The notes below the pieces were generated by a model. That model had not been told where the DNA came from. It did no database searches and saw nothing but the letters and a program-made list of their open reading frames with translations. The translations under genes and the position numbers were made by a program. 64,000 nucleotides of DNA from positions 1,240,001 through 1,304,000 of the forward strand of contig NZ_JACCCW010000002.1 in the NCBI RefSeq assembly GCF_013410065.1, given 5' to 3'. This stretch comes from Granulicella arctica. Its GTDB lineage: Bacteria > Acidobacteriota > Terriglobia > Terriglobales > Acidobacteriaceae. This document shows positions 16,775 to 25,430 of the stretch, in pieces; within the stretch, counting starts at the first letter, position 1; each line of letters begins with the position of its first letter.

Positions 16775-18424
16775 TTGAATTACCGGAGCTTGCAGTATGG
16801 CGCGCTGATTTTCCTTTTTTCTATGTCCACTCATGGAGAGAGCTCTGACAGAGAGTGGAGAATACCGTCGACAGATGCCCCGCTTGGAATTGCTGGCACA
16901 CGACAGACTGTGACATCAAAACAACTCACAACAGGCGTTTCCTACTATCAAATCAAACGTGGTGAGATTGACCCATCAGCCTTTTGGACCGTAAACATGG
17001 GATTTTTCCCTACGTATGCGGCGGCCAAGCTTGAATCGGATAACCTCTTGCGCTTCGCGGTGGCTCCACGCATCGATCCATCCGCGGGGAAAAAACTGGG
17101 TGGAAGTGTGTTGGGTTACTGGCTCTCCGTAGGAAAATACATTTCGCGAGTGGACGCGAGCGACGCGGCGGCTCATGTTGCAGCAGTTTCTGGCGGCATG
17201 TACAAACCAATCGTTCGCAATACAGCACTTGGCGGCTATCCAACTCGCGGGCCCTGGGTCATCAATGTCCTTGCAATCCGTCCCTCCGAAACGACTTCGG
17301 AACTTGCGATTGTGCCTGCGGGGCAAGACAACCTGGGGGCTGATGGGGAGACTGTCTCGGTGGCCGCGGCAAGATTAGGTGCGCTCGCTGCGACCAACGG
17401 AAGTTTTTTTTCAAACATCAATCCGTTCCATGCACCACTGCCTCCTCGCTCCCCTTTGGGCGCAACAGTCATCAACGGCAACCTGATCGCCACAGCAGCC
17501 GGGGGCAGGCCGGGCGTAATCATTGAGAAAACAAACAATGGGCATCAAACGGTCAGGATACTAAGAAAGTTGACGACCTACGTCACCGTTAGCGATCAGA
17601 ATAACGACGGTGCCGAAATTGAGGCTATTGACCGTCCGATCCTCGGAACCGTTGTCAATTGCGGCGTTCCTGCTGGGTCGCCAGATATCAGACCGGAGCA
17701 TGATTCCGTCTGCAAAAATGACAACGATCTTGTTATGTATGACGGTTTATATCATCGCGGAGCATCCTCGAATGCACAAGTCGACCCTCATTACCGAGGG
17801 TCGTCTTACGAGCTGCTGGTAGACAGAAGCGGAACCGTGACCAAAGGACAAGACTCGTTAGGATTGGCACCACCACCAGGCGGCTATGTTCTACAGGGAC
17901 TAGGCAAGAGCGCGGTATGGCTCCGTGCGCATTCTGCCCAAGGAACAAAGCTGCGCGTAGCGAGAAGACTATTCGCTGACGGGGTAGAAGTCGGACTCCA
18001 TTCGGGGATGTCGGTACTCGAAGGCGGTCCACTGCTTTCCGATTCCAACCTCACAGGTGCTGCCGATCAAGAAGGCTTTGGTCCTCGTTCGAACGGCTTT
18101 GATGGGGGCGACGCAAATGGAAGCGTGCCCAACAATTGGTACAACGGATGGTTCGTGTCCCGTAACGCTCGTACTGCCCTGGGCATTACGGAAGGCGGCA
18201 CAGTGCTGATCGTCGAAATCGATGGCCGCCAGCCAACGCTAAGCCTTGGTGCTTCCATTCCTGAGACAGCGGCCGTAATGAGGTGGCTAGGAGCTACATC
18301 CGCCATCAACCTCGATGGCGGGGGCTCTAGCAACATGGTGGTAAACGGGATTTCAGTTGGCCACCCGTCCGATGTTCAGGGTGAGCGGGGAGTCGGAGAC
18401 CTCTTGATGATCTTGCCAAAGTAG
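16775..18424 (+). CDS. Exported phosphodiester glycosidase (NAGPA domain)
   Basis: The 549-residue protein starts at TTG, supported by AAGGAGG five bases upstream. A hydrophobic segment at about 8-18 acts as signal or anchor. Residues 70-140 (GFFPTYAAAKLES and following) look like an accessory, possibly SPOR-like, repeat. The C-terminal half matches the NAGPA/DUF2233 family: ATNGSFF at 206-212, RTALGITEGGTVLIVEIDG, and the signature LDGGGSS at 513-519. The family removes GlcNAc from GlcNAc-1-phosphodiesters, as in mannose-6-phosphate uncovering or teichoic-type polymers. It follows the TonB-dependent receptor by 182 bases on the same strand, suggesting joint glycan use. Confidence 0.85.
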   Translation: MNYRSLQYGALIFLFSMSTHGESSDREWRIPSTDAPLGIAGTRQTVTSKQLTTGVSYYQIKRGEIDPSAFWTVNMGFFPTYAAAKLESDNLLRFAVAPRIDPSAGKKLGGSVLGYWLSVGKYISRVDASDAAAHVAAVSGGMYKPIVRNTALGGYPTRGPWVINVLAIRPSETTSELAIVPAGQDNLGADGETVSVAAARLGALAATNGSFFSNINPFHAPLPPRSPLGATVINGNLIATAAGGRPGVIIEKTNNGHQTVRILRKLTTYVTVSDQNNDGAEIEAIDRPILGTVVNCGVPAGSPDIRPEHDSVCKNDNDLVMYDGLYHRGASSNAQVDPHYRGSSYELLVDRSGTVTKGQDSLGLAPPPGGYVLQGLGKSAVWLRAHSAQGTKLRVARRLFADGVEVGLHSGMSVLEGGPLLSDSNLTGAADQEGFGPRSNGFDGGDANGSVPNNWYNGWFVSRNARTALGITEGGTVLIVEIDGRQPTLSLGASIPETAAVMRWLGATSAINLDGGGSSNMVVNGISVGHPSDVQGERGVGDLLMILPK

Positions 18425-18664
18425 CGGCTGACGCATACTTCTGGTTTATTTTGATCTGATTGCCGCTTCGATCAGATGTAACGGAAGACGAGTCCGGGAC
18501 TTGGCCTTTAGAACTCGCAAGAGTGAGCTTCGTATCAACAGACAGAGTGTGTCCCTCTAGGAGTGTGGGCCGTTCTTTGAACGGGGCGAATCCAGCGGGT
18601 TCGATGACTACGCCTCTAAAAGAACTGTAAACTTCGTACAATAAAGTGCATGAGGATGTGATTC

Positions 18665-19996
18665 GTGGCCGGAAGAACAGTGACTGCCCGACAGGATCTG
18701 AAAGCTGACCCCCGTTGGCTGTTGATTCAGCGAATTGTCGAATCATCGTCCTTCGCCCGTGCCTCGCGACTTTCTGACTTCCTACTCTTCATCTCCGAGA
18801 AAACCCTCCAAGGGCACGACGAGGAGTTGAACGAGCAAGAAATCGGCATCAGAGTCTTCGGCAGAAGTGCTAACTATCCGCGATCGGATGACAACATTGT
18901 TCGGGCCAACGCCTCACGTGTCAGGCAGAAGTTGGATGAGTATTTCGCTACGACAGGGCGCATGGAACGGTTGCGCGTCTCTCTTCCCAAAGGCGGATAC
19001 GTTCCGGAATTCGAAACGGTTGAACCGGCTCCTCACGGCGCTATTGCTCTCGATGTTCCTTTGGTAACCCCTGAATCCTCCTCCAAGGAGAAGGAGAGCG
19101 CATCCGGCAAACCTAAGCCACGGATAAAGAGATTCGGCGCTGCCGCCGCGATTCTGCTTCTGTTCACCTGTCTCAATGTCTGGATCTTGCGAAAGAACTA
19201 CCGGTTTTATCAAGAAACTCGTCAAAAGCAGAATTTGTTGACTAATGCTCAAGAGGACAAGCTCTGGGCTCTGCTATTCAAACCTGATGAAAAGACCATC
19301 ATTGTTCCCGGAGATGCCGGCCTGAATATGTACACCAATTCAGCCGCGCGCATAGTGGGCCTTCAGGAATACATTTCAGGCAGCTATCTGAATACGCCCC
19401 AGGCCGCCCCACCTCCAGGATTTCACGGTGGAGGGTTTCCAGCTCGTAGATATGTATCCATGAATGATCTGGAGTTCGCAAATCAATTGGCGCGCCTACC
19501 CGCTTATCGAAGTAGCCAAGTCACAATTCGATTTGCACGCGAGCTGCGGTTTGACGAACTTAAGAGAAACAATGCGATTCTGCTCGGCTCCCCGAACTAT
19601 AACCCATGGGTTCAGTTATTCGACCGGAATCTGGATTTTCGAATGGAGTACAACGGAAAAGAAAATGTCATCACCATCAAAAATAGGGCTCCAAAACAAG
19701 GAGAGCCGTCGGAGTATCTGTGGTTCCAGAGTGATCCGGCGCAAGTCGGATATGCCCTGATTGCCCTTACCGACAACTTGCAGAATGATGGCAAGGTATT
19801 GTTGGTCCAAGGCACCACCGGTTACGGTATTTCAACTGCCTCAGATACGCTGCTCAATTCAGAACTTATGGATCCTGTGATTTCTGCGGCCAGCCAACGA
19901 AACGGGACGTTGGCCAACTTCGAGATATTGCTGAAAACCACGTTCTATAAAGGCGGCGTGGCAAAGGCGCAAGTTGTGGCTGAACACGTCCACTAG
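18665..19996 (+). CDS. Membrane-anchored regulator-like protein
   Basis: The 443-residue product starts at GTG with GAGG upstream. Residues 10-116 form a charged helical domain (RLSDFLLFISEKTLQG, ANASRVRQKLDEYF, LRVSLPKGGYVPEF) of the kind seen at the N-terminus of many acidobacterial regulators, ending in a wing-like KGGYVP segment as in OmpR/CadC-type DNA-binding domains. One transmembrane helix lies at about 157-175, followed by a 260-residue exported domain I cannot assign. The topology suggests a one-component sensor that binds DNA in the cytoplasm and senses outside. It sits downstream of the receptor and glycosidase genes and may control them; this is inference. Confidence 0.65.
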   Translation: MAGRTVTARQDLKADPRWLLIQRIVESSSFARASRLSDFLLFISEKTLQGHDEELNEQEIGIRVFGRSANYPRSDDNIVRANASRVRQKLDEYFATTGRMERLRVSLPKGGYVPEFETVEPAPHGAIALDVPLVTPESSSKEKESASGKPKPRIKRFGAAAAILLLFTCLNVWILRKNYRFYQETRQKQNLLTNAQEDKLWALLFKPDEKTIIVPGDAGLNMYTNSAARIVGLQEYISGSYLNTPQAAPPPGFHGGGFPARRYVSMNDLEFANQLARLPAYRSSQVTIRFARELRFDELKRNNAILLGSPNYNPWVQLFDRNLDFRMEYNGKENVITIKNRAPKQGEPSEYLWFQSDPAQVGYALIALTDNLQNDGKVLLVQGTTGYGISTASDTLLNSELMDPVISAASQRNGTLANFEILLKTTFYKGGVAKAQVVAEHVH

Positions 19997-20015
19997 AAGA
20001 GTGACCGGGCAACAA

Positions 20016-20160
20016 GTACACCGGACCGAGGGCCGCAAAGTAGGCGCGTTGCACGCGGTCTGGGCGAACCCATCCTGCCCGGTGCATCATCTGAAGCAGC
20101 CAGCCAGCTGCAACGATGAAAAGTGGAAGAGCGCCTCAAGGGACTCCGCCGAGAATAATA
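20016..20160 (+). pseudogene. Second ParB-like remnant
   Basis: About 48 codons (VGALHAVWANPSCPVHHLKQ, then NDEKWKSASRDSAENN) align with the Cys-His segment of the ParB remnant further left, which reads GEVHKVCANPACPIHHPKKQ. No flanking ParB sequence remains. This suggests another plasmid-derived copy was lost here, or that the island was rearranged. Confidence 0.5.
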
Positions 20161-20356
20161 ACGTGTACTCACCTCTCATCTGGAATCCAGCATCAGCCGG
20201 CTTAGCTTCATCCAGGTGCATGTAACGGTTACAAAGGCGGTTCTGATTACGCGAATTATGAGCATGATTCGATGGAACGGTAAAACTTGGAGATTGCACC
20301 TTCCCAGATGGCGGATGGCTTCCTACGATCCAACTGAGATCTCCGCAGGAGGGCAA

Positions 20357-20518
20357 ATGTTGGCAATCGTCGCTCTTTCCGTTGTTCCAGTTCGCGTCCA
20401 GAGAGTCGCCGATGTCTTTGGCACTGTATCCGATACCTCCGGAGCTGTGGTTTCAGGAGCAGCTGTCTTCCTTCGGAACCTGGGAACCAACGGTACGCGG
20501 CACCATACCCAACCTTAA
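20357..20518 (+). pseudogene. N-terminal stub of a TonB-dependent receptor
   Basis: After a perfect AGGAGGG, the ATG opens a 53-residue frame with a hydrophobic leader (MLAIVALSVVPV) and then DVFGTVSDTSGAVVSGAAVF, the start of a carboxypeptidase-regulatory-like domain as in acidobacterial TonB-dependent receptors. A stop follows eight bases before the transporter gene, and about 1,000 residues are missing. It may still be translated and couple to the transporter downstream. Confidence 0.65.
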
Positions 20519-20526
20519 GGAAACGT

Positions 20527-21873
20527 ATGCAGAACAATGCCGCGAACACTCCCGACAGCATATCGACCAGAAATGTGCCGATTAGCACCGTCTCTCGTCT
20601 GAAATCCGTTATCGGCGTAGCGAGCGGAAATGCTCTCGAGATGTATGATTTTATGATTTTTGGCTACTACGCCAAATGGATCGCTCGGGCATTCTTCCCG
20701 CTTCAGAATGAAGTCAACTCTTTGCTGCTCACGCTTGCTACATTCGGCGCGGGTTTTCTAATGCGCCCCCTTGGGGCGGTGCTCCTGGGCGGCTACACCG
20801 ACCGCCATGGTCGCCGTGCTGGTTTGCTGCTAACACTGAGTTTGATGGCCATTGGAACGGCGACTATCGCACTGACACCGAGTTACAGCACCATCGGCTT
20901 GGCTGCTTCATTGATTGTGGTAACTGGCAGGCTCCTGCAAGGCTTGTCGGCTGGTGCGGAGCTTGGTGCAGCATCGGTATATCTCTCAGAGATCGCTCCT
21001 GAAGGGCTTAGGGGGCTTTATGTCAGCTTTCAGTCGGCAAGCCAGCAAGTGTCAGTGATGGGCGCCGCAGTGATGGGCATTGTCCTAGTAAAGTGTCTGC
21101 CTGAAGAGGCCATTGGTCGATGGGGATGGCGTCTTCCACTACTCGTAGGTTGTGCTCTGATTCCATTTCTGTTCTGGATTCGCCAATCAATGACTGAGAC
21201 ACGCCCGGTTTCAGTAGGCAGTCGCAGATTGTCGGGAAGAGAAGTGCTCGGATCCTTAGTCGCAGACTGGCGGATCATTCTCATTGCAACGTTGTTTACA
21301 ACTTTGACCACGACGGCCTTCTATTTCATTACGGTCTACACTCTGACGTTTGGAGTGACGGAATTGCGATTGGCGTCGAAGGACGCACTGACGGTCACTC
21401 TCTTTGTCGGTCTCTTGAATGTGGTCGTTTTACCAGTTATGGGCCGTATATCGGATCGCGTGGGGCGCCGCGGTTTGCTCTGGTCTGCATCGCTGCTCTT
21501 TCTCGTGTCGGCGTACCCGACTATGCTCTGGCTAGTTGCAGCACCCTCCTTCGCACGGCTGCTTACCGTCGAACTCTGGTTTGCATTTCTCTATGCGAGC
21601 TACAACGCGGCGATGGTTGTGTATCTGACGGAGTTCATGCCTCCTAAGGTCCGTGCCACGAGCTTCGCTCTCGCTTACAGCACAGCCACGGCGTTGTTCG
21701 GGGGCTTTACCCCGTTCGTCTGTACGTACGTCATCAAGGAGACGGGGAATAAAGCTGCACCTGGCTTATGGTTATCGTTTGCTGCGCTCATAGCTGTTTG
21801 TGCTGTCGCATCGACCTACCTGAGACGGTCTCTTGTGAGTAGAAGTTCCTACTCTTGGAACAGCGTGTTCTAA
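20527..21873 (+). CDS. MFS transporter, metabolite:H+ symporter (MHS) group
   Basis: A 448-residue inner-membrane protein with 12 predicted hydrophobic helices. It opens VIGVASGNALEMYDFMIFGYYA, typical of the MHS group (citrate, ketoglutarate, proline/betaine or shikimate symporters), and carries the MFS signature GGYTDRHGRRAGLL between helices 2 and 3, with a second copy GRISDRVGRRGLL. AAGGAAA lies before the ATG. The substrate is probably a carboxylate or similar metabolite, but it cannot be fixed from sequence. A LysR fragment follows downstream in the same direction. Confidence 0.9.
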   Translation: MQNNAANTPDSISTRNVPISTVSRLKSVIGVASGNALEMYDFMIFGYYAKWIARAFFPLQNEVNSLLLTLATFGAGFLMRPLGAVLLGGYTDRHGRRAGLLLTLSLMAIGTATIALTPSYSTIGLAASLIVVTGRLLQGLSAGAELGAASVYLSEIAPEGLRGLYVSFQSASQQVSVMGAAVMGIVLVKCLPEEAIGRWGWRLPLLVGCALIPFLFWIRQSMTETRPVSVGSRRLSGREVLGSLVADWRIILIATLFTTLTTTAFYFITVYTLTFGVTELRLASKDALTVTLFVGLLNVVVLPVMGRISDRVGRRGLLWSASLLFLVSAYPTMLWLVAAPSFARLLTVELWFAFLYASYNAAMVVYLTEFMPPKVRATSFALAYSTATALFGGFTPFVCTYVIKETGNKAAPGLWLSFAALIAVCAVASTYLRRSLVSRSSYSWNSVF

Positions 21874-21925
21874 ACGGACGAACAACGAACGGCACGATCC
21901 TTTTCGTCGATTTTGCGAGTGAGTA

Positions 21926-22418
21926 TTGTCTCCGCCTGAGGTTCGCCTTCAAATCGCCGCTCTTACTCTCGCCGAAGAGCTTAATTTCACGAGAGCGGCA
22001 GCTCGGCTGAAGATTACTCAGCCGGCCTTGAGTAAACAGATCGCTGAACTAGAGAATCAGCTTGGATTCGCAGTATTCAAGCGAAATCAGAAGCGCGTCG
22101 AGCTGACGGATGCTGGCCAGGTATTCATTCGTGGGTGCAGGGATGCTTTCGCCATACTCGAAAAGTCGGTACGCGTCGCACGCTCAACCCACGATGAGGT
22201 GCAGCCTCTTATCACTATTGGTCATAGCCCCTACGTTGACCCGGCTCTGATCTCTGCGATCTTGAGCACACATCTCCCGCTCTATCCCGATCTGCGGCTC
22301 CGCATGGAGAGCATGTTCGCTCTCGATTTGTCTCACAGCGTCCTAGCTGCGGAACTAGACTTGGCGATCATCACCGAGCCCTCTGAGAATCCTCATCTGA
22401 CGCTTGTTCAACTCGCAA
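21926..22418 (+). pseudogene. LysR-family regulator, 3'-truncated by integrase DNA
   Basis: The frame starts at TTG and encodes a normal LysR helix-turn-helix (LNFTRAAARLKITQPALSKQ) and the first half of the effector domain (GHSPYVDPALISAI, then LDLAIITEP). At about 22,418 the LysR similarity stops and the DNA continues as a tyrosine recombinase in a different frame; the LysR frame ends at 22,480. About 130 residues of the effector domain are gone. The protein could still bind DNA but not respond normally. It probably once regulated the MHS transporter. Confidence 0.8.
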
Positions 22419-22419
22419 C

Positions 22420-23175
22420 CCCATTGCTCTCGTCCGTATCAAGGGCGGCAGCAAGCGCCGTCAGCGCCCCATCATCCTGACTGTGGAGCAGTTCGAACTT
22501 GTCGTTGCGACACTGCGGGAGCCGTATCGAACGATGGTCCAGATCGCCCAATGCCTCGGTCTTCGCGTGAGCGAGATTGCGGCGCTTCAGTGGGACGACT
22601 TCGATTTTGAGAAAAATCAACTCCTCGTGCAACGGAGCTTCGTGAGCGGGCGAGTGGATGACGTCAAGACCGAATACTCCCAAGACTATGTTCCTTTGCA
22701 TCCGTCCCTAACCAAGATCGTCTCGGCTTGGAGCAAGCAAGCCGTGCCCACCGCAGAAGGGTGGGTCTTCGCGAACCCGATAACGAACCGACCGTACCAC
22801 CCGACCGAGATCCAGAAGCGGCATTTTCGCCCTTCGGGATGCTGTTTGGTCGCGTGTCCGACGTGCGGTGCGGCGCCGGGCGTGTGGTGCTGGCAGGGTC
22901 AGCCCACGGCAAACGGCAAGCGGGTTCTGATCCACGACACACGCAAGGTTGCGGCAGGGAAGCTCGGAGAGATCGGCTGGCACACGTTCCGCCACACGTA
23001 CCGTTCGTGGCTGGACGAGACCGGAGCTCCGATGAAGGTGCAGCAGGAATTGATGCGTCATGCCTCCATCCAGACGACGATGAACATCTATGGACAGGCC
23101 ATGTCGTCATCGAAGCGGGAAGCGAATGGAAAGGTCGTCGAAATGGTGCTCAAGCCAGTCGCAGCGAGCGCCTGA
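22420..23175 (+). pseudogene. Tyrosine recombinase (integrase), 5'-truncated, with Cys-rich insertion
   Basis: From about 22,420 the frame reads IALVRIKGGSKRRQRPIILT, then the catalytic domain: LGLRVSEIAALQWDDFDFEK with the first catalytic Arg, HTFRHTYRSWLDE (HxxR), and LMRHASIQTTMNIYG with the second His and Tyr. The N-terminal arm- and core-binding domains are missing, replaced by the LysR fragment. Between the strand segment ending in PYHPTEIQKRHF and the HxxR box lies an extra Cys-rich piece, CCLVACPTCGAAPGVWCW, resembling a zinc knuckle, absent from the sister fragment at 7,227. It ends 76 bases from the tRNA-fMet site. A shortened product from the ATG at 22,483 is possible but unlikely to work. 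Confidence 0.85.
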
Positions 23176-23250
23176 AATCGGCGATTTTTCTTATCGGGAG
23201 TTTATGGGAGTTTGTTTCAAGAGTCCAATCCTTGTAAGTGATTGAAAGGA

Positions 23251-23328
<78 letters not shown>

Positions 23329-23637
23329 TTACCAATATAACCCTCCAGCGAACCTGGGTCAAACACCAGAAACAAAGCTACTTTCTGCAAGCACGTACAT
23401 CCGCCGCCCACTCACCGCATCGAACACATCGCCACGGCGTTCTGTTTGGATGCCAAACTATGAAACGTCCCCCAAACAATCCAAGCCATTTCCTTGCTCC
23501 CCATACTTCCCTTTCGAATTCTCTATACTGAAGACATCGGAAACGAAAGCCGCAATCCATAGGCAAGCGAACATTGCAGCTAAGGCATTCTTTTGCCGCA
23601 GTTTAGCGCTAAAAGCCTCAGAGCTGGCAAAGGGATC
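23329..23637. other. Gap between tRNA and pdxT
   Basis: No gene seen. TATACT at about 23,522 could be a -10 element for pdxT. This is the boundary between accessory and core DNA. Confidence 0.4.
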
Positions 23638-24234
23638 ATGACAACACAATCTGCCAATCCGCCTCTCACCATCGGCGTCCTCGCCCTCCAAGGTGCCTAC
23701 GACGCCCACGTCAACACCCTCATCTCCCTCGGAGCCACCGCAAAGCTCGTCCGCACTCCCCAAGACATCGCCGGATTAGACGGCCTCATCATGCCCGGCG
23801 GCGAATCCACCACCATGCTCAAATTCCTCGAGCGCAATGACTTCTTCGCCACCCTCCAGACCTTCGTCCAAACCACTCCCACCTTCGGCACCTGCGCCGG
23901 AGCCATCCTCCTCGCCACCGACGTCCAACACCCACCTCAAAGATCCCTCGCCGCACTCGACATCACCGTCGAGCGCAACGCCTACGGCCGCCAGAACGAC
24001 TCCGCCATCCTCACCGCCGAAACCACCCTGCCCGGCGGCCCACTCGAGATGGTCTTCATCCGCGCCCCCCGCATCACCCGCACCGGCCCCGCGGTCGAAA
24101 TCCTCGCCACCCGCGATGGCTTCCCTACCCTCATCCGGCAAGGCCATCTCCTCGCCGCCACCTTCCACCCCGAGCTCTCCCACGACCCCCGCGTCCACCA
24201 ACTCTTCCTCAATATCATCCACAAAACCGCATGA
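23638..24234 (+). CDS. pdxT: Pyridoxal 5'-phosphate synthase glutaminase subunit PdxT
   Basis: The 198-residue protein is a class-I glutaminase that supplies ammonia to PdxS for vitamin B6 synthesis. GGEST is at 54-58, nucleophile Cys86 lies in GTCAGAI, and the partners are His177 and Glu179 in HPEL. ITVERNAYGRQNDS is also typical. AAAGGG precedes the ATG at 23,638; an in-frame TTG at 23,593 is less likely. The stop overlaps the next gene by four bases (ATGA), so the two are co-translated. pdxS is not in the window. Confidence 0.95.
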   Translation: MTTQSANPPLTIGVLALQGAYDAHVNTLISLGATAKLVRTPQDIAGLDGLIMPGGESTTMLKFLERNDFFATLQTFVQTTPTFGTCAGAILLATDVQHPPQRSLAALDITVERNAYGRQNDSAILTAETTLPGGPLEMVFIRAPRITRTGPAVEILATRDGFPTLIRQGHLLAATFHPELSHDPRVHQLFLNIIHKTA

Positions 24235-24599
24235 GCCATCCCAACCAAAATTTAGCCGCCCACCTCCGCCAGCTAGAAGAACAACTCTTCGAACCCTCAA
24301 CCCGCCGCAACCCCGAAGCCCTCGCTTCTCTCCTCGCCGACGACTTCCGCGAGTTCGGCAGCTCCGGCCGCATCTTCACCCGCCAGCAGATCATCGACGA
24401 GCTGGCAACCGAATCCTCGCGCCGCATCACCCTCACCGACTTTCACTGCCAGCTTCTCTCTCCAAACATAGCCCTCGTCACCTATCGCTCCCAACGCATC
24501 ACCGACACCGAGCCACCCGTCGAAGCCCTCCGCAGCTCCCTCTGGATCGAGCGCGACAACCGCTGGCAGGTCCTCTTCCATCAAGGCACCCGCATCTAA
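24231..24599 (+). CDS. SnoaL/NTF2-like protein (DUF4440 type)
   Basis: A 122-residue cone-shaped NTF2-like fold: an initial helix (LEEQLFEPSTRRNPEALASL), DDFREFGSSGRIFTRQQII, then strands ending in LWIERDNRWQVLFHQGTRI. Members include ketosteroid-isomerase-like enzymes and proteins of unknown role; no catalytic assignment is possible here. Its ATG overlaps the pdxT stop (ATGA), pointing to an operon with pdxT. Confidence 0.8.
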   Translation: MSHPNQNLAAHLRQLEEQLFEPSTRRNPEALASLLADDFREFGSSGRIFTRQQIIDELATESSRRITLTDFHCQLLSPNIALVTYRSQRITDTEPPVEALRSSLWIERDNRWQVLFHQGTRI

Positions 24600-24644
24600 A
24601 CATCAGCCACGAGTCGCACGCAGAAAACCAAGTATCCTGATTCT

Positions 24645-25430
24645 GTGATCCCGCTCACCATGCCGCACCCCGTCGCGCCGCATGCATTGCTCTCGGGCCT
24701 ATTCCGCAATCTCCCGTGGCCGCTCCCACAAGACGCCAGCGCCCACGGCCCCGCGCTCGACCTCCACCTCTTCCTCAATCTCTGGATCGCCCTCGGACTC
24801 TTCGCCCTCGCGCATCTTCTGCTGCTCATCGGCCTCCTGCGCCGCCGCAGCCCCGAGCCATCAGAAGACCGCATCTGGCGTATCGAATACCTTCCCCTAG
24901 CCGCGCTCGCCCTCCTCTTCATCGCTCTCGCAGTCCAGGCCGAGCGCCTCTGGGCCGCCACCCGCTACACCGGAGCCGATCCCGCAGCCCTCCAGGTCGA
25001 AGTCACCGGCATGCAGTTCGCCTGGTACTTCCGCTACCCCGGCACCGACGCCACCTTCGGTACCACCCAACCGCAGCTCGTCTCCGCCGCCGAAGGCAAT
25101 CCCCTCGGCATCGACCCATCCGACCCGCACAGCCACGACGACCTCGTCACCTCCGAGCTCGTCCTTCCCGCAGGCCGCGAAGTCGACCTCCGCCTCCACG
25201 CGCAGGACGTCATCCACGGCTTCGCCATCCCCGAGATGCGCCTCAAGCAAAACGCCGTCCCCGGCCAGACCATCCACATCCACTTCACCCCCACCCAACC
25301 CGGAACCTACGCCATCCTCTGCACCCAGCTCTGCGGCCTCGGCCACTATCGCATGAACGCCAACCTCCGCGTCCTTCCCCCCGCCGACTTCGCCCAATGG
25401 ATCGCCGAGAAAGAGAAGGCGCAGCCATGA
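24645..25430 (+). CDS. coxB: Cytochrome c oxidase subunit II
   Basis: The 261-residue membrane protein carries the CuA electron entry site. Two transmembrane helices (about 44-66 and 84-99) are followed by a periplasmic cupredoxin domain with CuA ligands His191 (VIHGFAIPEM), Cys226, Cys230, His234 and Met237 (CTQLCGLGHYRM). The residue between the cysteines is Gln where Glu is usual. The annotated start is GTG; an ATG at 24,660 is an alternative. It overlaps coxA by four bases. No cytochrome c domain is fused to its C-terminus. Confidence 0.93.
   Translation: MIPLTMPHPVAPHALLSGLFRNLPWPLPQDASAHGPALDLHLFLNLWIALGLFALAHLLLLIGLLRRRSPEPSEDRIWRIEYLPLAALALLFIALAVQAERLWAATRYTGADPAALQVEVTGMQFAWYFRYPGTDATFGTTQPQLVSAAEGNPLGIDPSDPHSHDDLVTSELVLPAGREVDLRLHAQDVIHGFAIPEMRLKQNAVPGQTIHIHFTPTQPGTYAILCTQLCGLGHYRMNANLRVLPPADFAQWIAEKEKAQP

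Noticed and set aside
24716..25426. Upstream extension of the coxA frame through coxB
   Set aside because: It reads Arg/Pro-rich nonsense in the coxB region; coxA clearly starts at the ATGA overlap at 25,427.
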